Source: a bacterium (lineage in GTDB: Bacteria > Bacillota > Clostridia > Oscillospirales > Oscillospiraceae). From it: a stretch of 33,621 bases of DNA. The stretch is from assembly GCA_004562395.1 (NCBI GenBank), contig SFQY01000020.1:1-33621 (forward strand), read 5' to 3'. Position numbers and translations under genes: made by a program. Shown in pieces: positions 8,114-15,265 of this stretch (positions are counted from its first letter, which is position 1; each line of letters begins with the position of its first letter). The notes below the pieces were generated by a model that did not search any database, was not told the DNA's origin, and worked only from the letters and a program-made list of their open reading frames with translations.

Positions 8114-9106
8114 TTGAATGAGCAGAAAACCGTTTGGGTGAATCTGAATCCGGAAAAGGTGGACCTGACGCCCATCGTCTCCCGCTGCGAACAGGCGGGG
8201 TGGCGCTGTATCACCGAGGATGTGGGCGTTGACCAGGAAAAAAGTGTGGCGCATGCTCTGGAGGCGGACGCCATCGTCAGTATCGGAGAACGCTGGGAGG
8301 ATTCGCAGCTGTCTGCCATTGCCGGAGGGAACCGGATCATCGTCCGCTACGGCGCGGGGCTGGACAACGTGGATATTCCAGCAGCCACACGCCATGGGAT
8401 TCCTGTGGCCAACCTGCCGGGCATGAATTCCCCCGCGGTGGCGGAGATTGCCCTGCTGCATATCCTGAACCTGGGCAGACGGTTCTCCTATTCCGTCGGC
8501 GGCGTCAGCCGGGGGATCTGGCCCTGCTCCGTGCCCGGCAATGAGCTGGATGGGAAGCTGCTGGGCCTCATCGGCTTCGGAAACATCGCCAGGCAGCTGG
8601 TGCGGATCACCAGCGGCTTCCGCCGGAGGGTCATCGCTTACGACGCCTATCTGAACGACGCGGGCCGGGCCTTTGCCAGGGAGTACGGTGTGGAGCTGGC
8701 GGACTGCCCCGAAGAGGTGTACCGTCGGGCGGACATCGTCAGCCTGCACATTCCCTTCACCCCCGCCAACAAGGGTATTGTCAACCGGGACTGCTTCCGG
8801 CTGATGAAGCCAACGGCCTATCTGGTCAATACCTGCCGGGGTGGCGTCATCAACGAGGCGGACCTCATCGAGGCGCTGAGGGCGGGAACCATCCGGGGCT
8901 TTGGAGCCGATGTCATGTGCCAGGAGCCGCCGGACCCCGACAATCCGCTGCTGCACATGGACAACGCCTTCGTCACGTCCCATCTGGGGGCGCTGGCGGT
9001 GGAGAGTGAGGAGCGCAGCCAGCTGCTGATCGCGGATATCATCGCGGAGCATTTCGCCGGCCGGGTCCACAGCAATGTGGTCAATCCGGAAACGGTAAGA
9101 CACTGA
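8114..9106 (+). CDS. D-isomer-specific 2-hydroxyacid dehydrogenase
   Basis: 330 residues starting with TTG at 8114, GGAGG 8 bp upstream. The nearby ATG is out of frame. The Rossmann motif GLIGFGNIA is at 151-159 and the catalytic triad is visible as Arg242 (NTCRGG), Glu271 (QEPPDP) and His290 (TSHLGA). The length suits the short phosphoglycerate/glyoxylate/hydroxypyruvate reductase-like enzymes without an ACT domain. It interconverts a 2-keto acid and a D-2-hydroxy acid with NAD(P)H in the cytoplasm. Lying between the importer and a keto-acid aldolase, it may oxidise the imported hydroxy acid or reduce an aldolase product. It is not certain to be serA. Confidence 0.9.
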   Translation: MNEQKTVWVNLNPEKVDLTPIVSRCEQAGWRCITEDVGVDQEKSVAHALEADAIVSIGERWEDSQLSAIAGGNRIIVRYGAGLDNVDIPAATRHGIPVANLPGMNSPAVAEIALLHILNLGRRFSYSVGGVSRGIWPCSVPGNELDGKLLGLIGFGNIARQLVRITSGFRRRVIAYDAYLNDAGRAFAREYGVELADCPEEVYRRADIVSLHIPFTPANKGIVNRDCFRLMKPTAYLVNTCRGGVINEADLIEALRAGTIRGFGADVMCQEPPDPDNPLLHMDNAFVTSHLGALAVESEERSQLLIADIIAEHFAGRVHSNVVNPETVRH

Positions 9107-9113
9107 CAACACA

Positions 9114-9139
9114 ACCCTCCTGCCTTATGGCAGGAGGGT
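9114..9139 (+). other. Perfect hairpin between dehydrogenase and aldolase genes
   Basis: 11-bp arms ACCCTCCTGCC (9114-9124) and its complement (9129-9139) enclose a TTAT loop, 7 bp after the stop codon. No T-run follows, so it may be a processing or attenuation stem rather than a simple terminator. Confidence 0.55.
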
Positions 9140-9156
9140 CAAGTGAAAAAGCCTTT

Positions 9157-9216
9157 CTGAAAACTGCCCTTTTGCGTACCGGAGGCGGCTCCGGTGCGGA
9201 AAAAAGCGGTTTTCAG
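9157..9216 (+). other. Second, nested stem in the aldolase leader
   Basis: Outer arms CTGAAAAC (9157-9164) and GTTTTCAG (9209-9216) enclose an inner hairpin ACCGGAG-GCGG-CTCCGGT (9178-9195). The structure ends 37 nt before the aldolase start. Confidence 0.45.
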
Positions 9217-9253
9217 AGGCGGACGAAAGAATCACGAAAGTGAGAGGGATTTT

Positions 9254-10186
9254 ATGATCGATCTGGAAAAATTCAAGGGCGTATTCCCCGCTTTTCCCGC
9301 CTGCTATGACGAGGAAGGCAACATCAGCCCGGAGCGGGCCAAAATGCTGGCCCGGTACTGCCTGGAAAAGGGCGCCAAGGGCGTCTATCTGACGGGCTCC
9401 TCCGGTGAGTTCGTCTATCAGACGGTGCAGGAGCGCAAGCAGGTGATCCGGGCGGTGACCGAAGAGGTGGGCGGCAGGATGACCATCATTGCCCACGTGG
9501 GTGCCTGCGCCACCGGCGACGCCGTGGAGCTGGCGGCCTATGCCGCCCAGTGCGGCGTGGATGCCATTTCCTCCGTACCCCCCTACTATTTTGCCCAGCC
9601 GGAGTACGGCGTTGTGGAGTACTGGAACGCCATGATCGATGCGGCGAAGCTGCCCTTCATCCTCTACAACATCCCCGGTACCACCGGCGTGTCCATCAGC
9701 TTTGATATTTTCAGGAAGATGCTGGAAAACCCTTATGTCATCGGCATCAAGAATACCTCCCTGCCGGTGATGGACATCCTGCAGTTCAAGGCCTGCGGCG
9801 GGGACCGGTGCGTGGTCTTCAACGGCCCCGATGAGCAGTTCGTGGCCGGCCGTCTCATGGGCGCCGACAGCGGCATCGGAAGTACGTACCTGGTGATGCT
9901 GGACCTGTACCTGAAGGCTGACGAGTTCATCCGCCAGGGGGATTTCGTCCGGGCGGCGGAAATACAGAAATTCATGACCATGACCACCCTGGATATCATT
10001 CACAAGCACGGGCATCTGTTGTCCGGACTGAAGTACCTGCTGCACCTGCAGGGCATGGACATCGGCGAGGTCCGGCAGCCTCTGGTAAAAGTGAACGATC
10101 AGGACAAGCGGGAGCTGGACCGGATCGCGGAGCGGATCCGGCAGGCCACCATGGACTGGTGCGGCAAGGTCCCCGGCAAGGTGTAA
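9254..10186 (+). CDS. N-acetylneuraminate-lyase-like aldolase (DHDPS/NAL family)
   Basis: 310 residues, starting at 9254 behind TGAGAGGGA; an upstream in-frame ATG lies within the stem structure and was rejected. GSSGE is at 48-52, catalytic Tyr138 lies in FILYNIPG and Schiff-base Lys166 in VIGIKNTS. These positions are within one residue of E. coli NanA (Tyr137, Lys165). The stretch NGPDEQFVAGRLMGADSGIG resembles the NanA sugar-binding region, including the DE pair. The family cleaves a 2-keto-3-deoxy acid to pyruvate and an aldehyde or sugar. No nanE or nanK lies nearby, so sialic acid is only one possible substrate; a 2-keto-3-deoxy sugar acid is another. It probably shares the cluster A transcript. 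Confidence 0.85.
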   Translation: MIDLEKFKGVFPAFPACYDEEGNISPERAKMLARYCLEKGAKGVYLTGSSGEFVYQTVQERKQVIRAVTEEVGGRMTIIAHVGACATGDAVELAAYAAQCGVDAISSVPPYYFAQPEYGVVEYWNAMIDAAKLPFILYNIPGTTGVSISFDIFRKMLENPYVIGIKNTSLPVMDILQFKACGGDRCVVFNGPDEQFVAGRLMGADSGIGSTYLVMLDLYLKADEFIRQGDFVRAAEIQKFMTMTTLDIIHKHGHLLSGLKYLLHLQGMDIGEVRQPLVKVNDQDKRELDRIAERIRQATMDWCGKVPGKV

Positions 10187-10267
10187 CCGGAAGACAGCCA
10201 TCCATCCCAATGCCATCAGTTTAAGCGCCAGGGCATCGTCCGCCGCCATTGCCGGTAAGGGCTTCGG

Positions 10268-10475
10268 TAAATGATCGTTTATCGCAGCACCCCTTGGCTC
10301 CCCCCGTTGGGGGAGCTGGCAAAAATCTTTGATTTTTGACTGAGGGGGTGACGGGAAAGTTGTGCTTCTAACCAACGTCACCCCCTCCGGCAGCCCCTTC
10401 GGGCTGCCACCTCCCCCACTGGAGGAGGCAAGGGCGCAGCCGCGCCACAGTAATCAACGAAGCATAAACGATCCT
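10268..10475. repeat. Composite palindromic repeat bounded by inverted GATCGTTTAT motifs
   Basis: The left boundary AATGATCGTTTATC (10270-10283) is mirrored by CATAAACGATCC (10463-10474). Inside are CTCCCCCCGTTGGGGGAG, AAAAATCTTTGATTTTT (10321-10337), GGCAGCCCCTTCGGGCTGCC and CCTCCCCCACTGGAGGAGG. The interval 10187-10631 holds no gene beyond this repeat and the spoVT terminator. Confidence 0.6.
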
Positions 10476-10578
10476 TTTGCCCTGTTACACCATGGCGGAA
10501 GCCCCCAAATGAATGCTCCTGCTCCCGAAAAAATCGGGGTGTCGGATTGCGAAATGACTATCTTCTTCATCTCCTGCA

Positions 10579-10624
10579 AAAGCACAGCGTACCGGTCCTT
10601 ACAGGCCGGTGCGCTGTGCTTTTT
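10579..10624. terminator. Bidirectional terminator downstream of spoVT
   Basis: Arms AAAGCACAGCGTACCGG and CCGGTGCGCTGTGCTTT form a long stem with one G-T pair and T-runs on both strands. It lies just past the spoVT stop codon. Confidence 0.8.
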
Positions 10625-10631
10625 GAGACTG

Positions 10632-11174
10632 TCAGCTTTCCATCTGCTTTCCCAGAAATCCGGCGGCGGTTTTGGCCAGGCCCTGGTCCGCCTCCTGAAG
10701 GGGGCCGTCGCCCGCCCCCAGCAGGAGCATGACGCAGCCCATCAGATCCCCCTGGGACAGGATCGGCGCTACGGCGCCCAGCTGGTACTTCTCCTCTCCG
10801 TCGGCGGCGAAGATGGGGGTGTCTCCGGTTTTGTACAGATAGTTTTTCCGCTGCTCCATGAGCTTTTCCAGCTCCGGGGAGTTGGGCTTGTCCAGCAGCT
10901 CCCGCTTGGGAATGCCGTGAAGGGCAATGATGCTGTCCCGGTCCGCCACCGCCGCAATGTGCCCCGTGGCCGACCCGATGGACTCGCACATCTGGGCCGC
11001 GAACTCCTGAAGATCCCCCATGGGGGAGTACTTCCGGAAAATCACCCCTCCGTCCTTCTCCGTATAAATCTCCAGAGGGTCGCCCTCCCGGATTCTCAGG
11101 GTGCGGCGGATTTCCTTTGGGATCACGATTCTGCCCAAATCGTCCACCCGGCGAACGATTCCTGTTGCTTTCAT
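10632..11174 (-). CDS. spoVT: Stage V sporulation protein T (AbrB-type regulator)
   Basis: 180 residues, near the usual 178 of Bacillus SpoVT. The N-terminal swapped-hairpin AbrB DNA-binding domain (1-50) opens MKATGIVRRVDDLGRIVIPK, followed by the GAF-like C-terminal domain (about 55-178). SpoVT is a forespore regulator that adjusts sigma-G-dependent genes. The start has AGGAGAGG upstream. It has no functional link with its sugar-locus neighbours and is the best single marker here of a sporulating lineage. I could not find a convincing sigma-G promoter in its leader. Confidence 0.92.
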   Translation of the reverse strand: MKATGIVRRVDDLGRIVIPKEIRRTLRIREGDPLEIYTEKDGGVIFRKYSPMGDLQEFAAQMCESIGSATGHIAAVADRDSIIALHGIPKRELLDKPNSPELEKLMEQRKNYLYKTGDTPIFAADGEEKYQLGAVAPILSQGDLMGCVMLLLGAGDGPLQEADQGLAKTAAGFLGKQMES

Positions 11175-11249
11175 TGTTTTTCCTCTCCTTGTGCCAAGTT
11201 TCCAGTGGTATTGTTTGCAGGTTTTGGGGAATTATGCGGGAAGCTGTTT

Positions 11250-11535
11250 TCAATAGCAGGTGTGAAGAACCGAAGGCTTTTCTGCGCCAACACGCCCGTT
11301 TTCCTGGATTCGTCTGCCGGATTACCGGGTGCTGCGGCTTTCACGCTCGTTCTCTGTTCCATTCGGGGAAACAGCTTCTGCCGCGTCGTCAGGAGGCTGT
11401 ATTGCACGGCCTGTGCTCCCGCGGAAAGGTCTGCCCATACTTGTTCAGGGGCCGCTGTTCGGTGCTTTCCAGTCTGAGATCGGGTATCCGGTAATCTCCG
11501 CTTCGGATATCGGTCAGTTCGGGGGGCATTGTCAT
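11250..11535 (-). pseudogene. tnpV: Decayed tnpV (transposon-encoded TnpV protein)
   Basis: An ATG at 11535 with AGGAGG directly upstream opens a 48-codon frame ending at 11389. Its text includes LTDIRSGDYRIPDLRLE, KYGQ and EHRP. This matches the TnpV pattern as I recall it (GDYYIPDL, KYGR, EHRP). After EHRP the family continues with a VLYSLL-TTGKLFP-like stretch. Here the equivalent VQYSLLTTRQKLFPRM is read in another frame, so one base has been lost near 11407. About three residues between KYG and EHRP also look deleted. TnpV is a small accessory protein of Tn4451-like mobile elements. The right end of the remnant is not sharply defined. Confidence 0.6.
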
Positions 11536-11694
11536 GCCTCCTTTGTGGCTTACTTGATTTTGTGTGTTGCTTGCCCGATGTCATATAAGAATATATGTTT
11601 GCTTATTATATCAAGGGGAGGCTGGCTTGCCAAGTGAACGAATTATAAATTATCTGCGAATTTGCGCAGGAGGCAGGGGTTATTTCTTTGTGTA

Positions 11695-11723
11695 TTGCCA
11701 TCGGCTGTCGGATGGAGTACAAT
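11695..11723 (+). promoter_or_regulatory. Promoter of the GNAT gene
   Basis: A -35 TTGCCA (11695-11700), a 17-bp spacer and a -10 TACAAT (11718-11723). The transcript would start near 11730. This excludes the upstream in-frame ATG at 11712 and supports the start at 11760. Confidence 0.65.
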
Positions 11724-11759
11724 GAGGGTAAGAAAACGATTATTACGGAGGAGAAAAGG

Positions 11760-12587
11760 ATGGAACAGACAGAGAAGAAAACGGTTACACAGAACGCTGA
11801 GAAGTATATACGCGAGGTAATTCTTAGGGATGTACTGGAATTATTGGAAGCCAATGACGGCAAGCCCTTCGAGGAAAAGAAGAAAGAAATTACCGATTAC
11901 CTACGAAATTGCGCAAAGGATTCCCATGCAGATGCACTTGCGGGTATTGCCGGCGAGGAACAGCGTGGTCAGATTCTTAACCAGAAATTCTGGGGAGCGG
12001 GCAATGTGATATCTGCCGGGAACGGAATTACCATGAGACGGGTGCAGGAATCTGACCGTGAAGGCTATCTGGAGATTCAAAGAGCATATCTGGTCACAAA
12101 ACATATGCTGAAGGAACCGGCTTACTGCAATATGCTCTGGGAGGAACATATTGCAAGCAAGCGATTGACTCTGTCGATTTGTTCTGACGGAAGCTATATC
12201 GGCTACTGTGGGATTAACAATCTGTTGCAGGAGCCATGGGAAATTGGCATCGAATTGCGGCCTGAGTGGACCGGGAGAGGAATCGGTTACCGTGCGGTAT
12301 CTGCGATGTTAAAGGAGATCCAGACGCGTTTGGGGGTGCATGTTTTTTGCGTCAGAATGGAACCCCGAAATCTGGCAAGTCAACGACTGTTTGAAAAACT
12401 GGGTGCGGTTCCTGACGGCCTTGCCGTCGGCTGGACTGCCAACCAAGAGATCATTTTACAATGTGAGGAAGATAACCTGGATCAGATTGATGAGGAACTG
12501 ATCCGACTGGCAGAAAAGTTTGGCGTTCCACCGAGGAAACTTCTGAGTCATGTTCTGAGATACTCCTTGGAGTTGAAACAGAAATGA
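11760..12587 (+). CDS. GNAT-family N-acetyltransferase with N-terminal helical extension
   Basis: 275 residues; the start at 11760 has GGAGG 7 bp upstream. Residues 1-85 are charged and probably helical, and I do not recognise them as a domain. From about 90 a RimJ/RimL-type acetyltransferase domain follows. Its acetyl-CoA pyrophosphate loop GRGIGY is at 172-177, after ELRPEWT, and the typical helix NLASQRLFEKLG is at 204-215. A C-terminal tail of about 45 residues is acidic then basic. The acceptor (protein N-terminus, drug or small amine) cannot be told. The gene is clearly more AT-rich than spoVT and lies beside a transposon remnant, so recent acquisition is likely. Confidence 0.8.
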   Translation: MEQTEKKTVTQNAEKYIREVILRDVLELLEANDGKPFEEKKKEITDYLRNCAKDSHADALAGIAGEEQRGQILNQKFWGAGNVISAGNGITMRRVQESDREGYLEIQRAYLVTKHMLKEPAYCNMLWEEHIASKRLTLSICSDGSYIGYCGINNLLQEPWEIGIELRPEWTGRGIGYRAVSAMLKEIQTRLGVHVFCVRMEPRNLASQRLFEKLGAVPDGLAVGWTANQEIILQCEEDNLDQIDEELIRLAEKFGVPPRKLLSHVLRYSLELKQK

Positions 12588-12835
12588 ACCGGAAGAATCC
12601 TGTACACGCAGCCGCATTCATGGCAGAAGGAAAAAACACCGGACATTGACATTGCCTCCGGCTCTATCCGGGTTTTCTCTGTGATGGGTTTCAGTTTCCT
12701 ATAGTACTCTGACAAGTGTACGCTTCAGAAGTCGCAACATGGTCTCGGTATTACTGCTGCTTGCCGCCGTTTTTTGAACGGTCGGGGTCAAATATCGATA
12801 CGGATGCACAACGGCAGTCAGGTACAAATCATTTT

Positions 12836-12873
12836 GAAAGCCGCCGGGAGGACCAATCCACCTGGCGGCTTTC
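12836..12873 (-). terminator. Terminator of the glycerol-dehydrogenase-like gene
   Basis: Perfect 10-bp arms GAAAGCCGCC (12836-12845) and GGCGGCTTTC (12864-12873), with further inner pairs, lie 34 bp beyond the stop codon. Otherwise 12588-12907 shows only a weak CCGG hairpin near 12660 and no gene. Confidence 0.65.
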
Positions 12874-12907
12874 GAGGCAAATGAGGTATTTTCTGAAGAG
12901 ATTCGGC

Positions 12908-13984
12908 CTACAAAACTTCTTTGAGCGCCGCTTCCAGCCTGGGCTTGTCAGCCTCTGATAAAGAAGTAGCAGGAATCAGGTAATCAATCAGTACTTCGCA
13001 ATTTTTCCTGCTTGGCTCGATTCCCAGTTTTTCAAGGGTTGTGGGCAGATTCATATGCTGCATGAGCGCACGTACGTTGTCAATGTATGCCTGGTCCATT
13101 TGGTTGAACTTTAACTGAATCAGGACACCCAAAGCAACGATTTCACCATGAAGCATATGTGACGCTTCCTTTGTGAAACTTCGACGAACACAATCATATA
13201 GTCCATGGGCAAGTGCCAATTGATTGACACCACAGGAAAATCCGCTGACAACAGAAGTATGGAGAAGATTGGTCAAAATGACGTCTGTCATGCGACCGGA
13301 TGCCAATCCCTCGTCATAGACATGAGCGCCTTCCCCCACCAGAAAGTCATAAATTCCCTTGGAATTGACCGCACAGATATACTTTTCCAGGTCGCAGTCC
13401 AAATAGCTGTTGATATTGGTGTTGTGTACGACCTCCGGAAGCTTTGCAATGGAATCGAAAATACCTGCCGCAAGGGTTCGTTTGGGTGCGGTGGCGATGA
13501 TCTGGGTATCTGCGATACACACATCTACTTCCTTACTCATGGCGACGGAACCGTCGGGCGTGCCGTCATCATGGTACATGATACAGACAGAGGAGGATGC
13601 GACGCAGGTAGCAGCCGAGGTTGGAACGGTAATCAGATCCATATTTGCAAAAGTTGCTATACATTTTGCCAGATCCAGACATTTTCCGCCGCCAATGCCC
13701 AGAATGAAGGTGCAGCCGTGTTCAATTGCATCCTTTTTGTAGGCTTCAGCCCAGTTTCTGGAGCAGGCACCGGTATGAATCCGGACAACTGGCGTAATGC
13801 CTGCGGCGGAAAAATCATCCTGCACAAGATTCAGGACAAGGGGGGTGGTGGTGGGACCTCCAATCACCAGAGGACGACCTCCGAAACGCAGCACTTCATT
13901 GGTCAAAGCTTTGATGCAACCACTTCCGTAGAAGAATTTGCCGACACCGATGCGTATATTGGCAAAAGGCGCGTGATCGTTCAT
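12908..13984 (-). CDS. Glycerol-dehydrogenase-like iron/zinc-dependent alcohol dehydrogenase
   Basis: 358 residues, the usual family length. The NAD-binding loop GIGGGKCLDLAK lies at 96-107 and VPTSAATCVASSSV at 120-133. Metal ligands expected by comparison with Bacillus GldA are present as Asp177 (AGIFDSIAKL), His260 (ALAHGLYD) and His279 (HMLHGEIVA). The family oxidises polyols or reduces keto/aldehyde groups with NAD(H). It diverges from the cluster B aldolase and importer, so it probably acts on the same compound, either upstream of the aldolase or on its aldehyde product. Glycerol itself is not implied. The upstream AGGGAG serves as ribosome binding site. Confidence 0.88.
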   Translation of the reverse strand: MNDHAPFANIRIGVGKFFYGSGCIKALTNEVLRFGGRPLVIGGPTTTPLVLNLVQDDFSAAGITPVVRIHTGACSRNWAEAYKKDAIEHGCTFILGIGGGKCLDLAKCIATFANMDLITVPTSAATCVASSSVCIMYHDDGTPDGSVAMSKEVDVCIADTQIIATAPKRTLAAGIFDSIAKLPEVVHNTNINSYLDCDLEKYICAVNSKGIYDFLVGEGAHVYDEGLASGRMTDVILTNLLHTSVVSGFSCGVNQLALAHGLYDCVRRSFTKEASHMLHGEIVALGVLIQLKFNQMDQAYIDNVRALMQHMNLPTTLEKLGIEPSRKNCEVLIDYLIPATSLSEADKPRLEAALKEVL

Positions 13985-14033
13985 TGTTTGCGTCTCCCTT
14001 CTGATATAAAATCCGTAATTGTTTTTCCGGGCG

Positions 14034-14066
14034 ATGTGTTTGATACGTAAATTTGCCCGAACACAT
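14034..14066. promoter_or_regulatory. Inverted repeat over the minus-strand promoter start
   Basis: ATGTGTT (14034-14040) and AACACAT (14060-14066) form a dyad with a 19-bp spacer. It overlaps the -10 box and the start of the dehydrogenase transcript. An operator is possible. Confidence 0.35.
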
Positions 14067-14092
14067 TATATCACAAGAAAAATAATTATCAA
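14065..14092 (-). promoter_or_regulatory. Promoter of the glycerol-dehydrogenase-like gene
   Basis: On the minus strand, -35 TTGATA (14092-14087), a 16-bp spacer and a perfect -10 TATAAT (14070-14065) preceded by TG one base upstream (extended -10). Confidence 0.7.
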
Positions 14093-14129
14093 TATATTTT
14101 TAGAAAAAAGAAAAAATTTATTTTATCTA

Positions 14130-14159
14130 TTGACATTGGGAAACATGCATGATATCATG
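14130..14159 (+). promoter_or_regulatory. Promoter of the cluster B aldolase operon with overlapping palindrome
   Basis: A perfect -35 TTGACA (14130-14135), a 17-bp spacer and a -10 TATCAT (14153-14158). The 12-bp perfect palindrome CATGATATCATG (14148-14159) covers the -10 box and could be an operator. Confidence 0.65.
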
Positions 14160-14268
14160 AAAATGTCGAGGGAGGAAACTGTGGAAGATGTCCAACATGC
14201 GACGTTGCCGCCCGGGTTCTCCGAAGATCAAAACACATTTATCAATTGTTTACCAGGAGGAAAGAAAA

Positions 14269-15216
14269 ATGAGGCCAATGAAACCTGAAGAACTCCGCGA
14301 AGCGCTGAAGGGTATCTGCATTATCAGCATTACCCCTTTCAAGGAAAACGGAGCGTTCGACTATGATGGCTATGCAAAGAACCTGAACTATCTGGTTGCC
14401 CATGGCCTGAACAAGTCCAATTCCACCATTGTTGTCGGTGGCAGCACCGGGGAATGCGGTGCTATGAGTTCGGAAGAACGCAAGGCGGTTCTGGATTGCG
14501 CTTTTGATGTTCTGGGGGACAAGATTCCCATTATCGCGGGATGCAACAGTACGAATGTTTGGGAGTCTGTTGCGCTGGCACAGTATGCGGAGTCCAAGGG
14601 TGCCGCTGGCGTCATGGCATTGTCTCCTTACTATTATCCGGCCAAGGACGAAGAGTGCATCTACCAGTTTTACAAGACACTGGCAACCAATACCAATCTG
14701 GGCATCCTGCTTTATAACAATTTTGAAGTCATGCAAATTGACTGCCCCATCTCAGTCCTGAAACGGCTGAAGGAAGACTTCCCCAATGTGGTCGGTATGA
14801 AGGAGTGTACCCCCGCATTCTTTAAGATGACCCGTGTTGTCCAGGAAATCGGCGATAAAGTCAGCGTTGTCAATGGCCATGGTGAGTTTCTGGAACCTTA
14901 TGCGGCGCTGGCCGGTACCGCAGGCTTTATCTCCAGCATGTCCAACTTCGCACCTGCCAAAGCTGTCGCCATTTGGGAAGCCCGCAGCAAGGGCGATTAT
15001 GTGAAAGCGAAGGAAATCCGGGATACCTTGATTCCTTACATGGATCTGGCCTCCAAATATTCCGGCATGGGCGGTGAATATAAGGTCATTTCTCTGCTGA
15101 AGTATATCACGGATGAAGTCGGCAGCTGCGGCGGATATCCCCGCATTCCCTGTGTGCCTCTGACTGAGGCGGAAAAGGCAGAGGTACGTGAGGTCCTGAA
15201 AAAGCTGGATCTTTGA
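14269..15216 (+). CDS. DHDPS/NAL-family aldolase or dehydratase (cluster B)
   Basis: 315 residues, starting at 14269 with GGAGG 8 bp upstream. The TIM-barrel class I aldolase motifs are GGSTGECGAM (57-66), Tyr149 in LLYNNFEV and the Schiff-base Lys178 in VVGMKEC. The usual Pro after YN is missing (NNFE), and the DE pair of the cluster A enzyme is absent. The two paralogues therefore probably have different substrates. Candidates are a 2-keto-3-deoxy acid aldolase or a keto-deoxy-sugar-acid dehydratase; true dihydrodipicolinate synthase is unlikely in this setting. The binding-protein gene follows 49 bp later, probably on the same transcript. Confidence 0.85.
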   Translation: MRPMKPEELREALKGICIISITPFKENGAFDYDGYAKNLNYLVAHGLNKSNSTIVVGGSTGECGAMSSEERKAVLDCAFDVLGDKIPIIAGCNSTNVWESVALAQYAESKGAAGVMALSPYYYPAKDEECIYQFYKTLATNTNLGILLYNNFEVMQIDCPISVLKRLKEDFPNVVGMKECTPAFFKMTRVVQEIGDKVSVVNGHGEFLEPYAALAGTAGFISSMSNFAPAKAVAIWEARSKGDYVKAKEIRDTLIPYMDLASKYSGMGGEYKVISLLKYITDEVGSCGGYPRIPCVPLTEAEKAEVREVLKKLDL

Positions 15217-15265
15217 TTTTGTTAGATCCACTGCGGTGGAAAAATAAATATAAGGAGAATGAAGG

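Noticed and set aside
5804..9112. A very long open frame on the minus strand (over 1,000 codons) across the cluster A genes
   Set aside because: It is His/Gln/Gly-rich shadow coding caused by GC-rich third positions of the plus-strand permease, lipoprotein and dehydrogenase genes. It has no recognisable domain and no ribosome binding site of its own.
9157..9216. Leader stem considered as a known riboswitch
   Set aside because: It has no conserved core of any class I recognise, and the structure is too short and simple.
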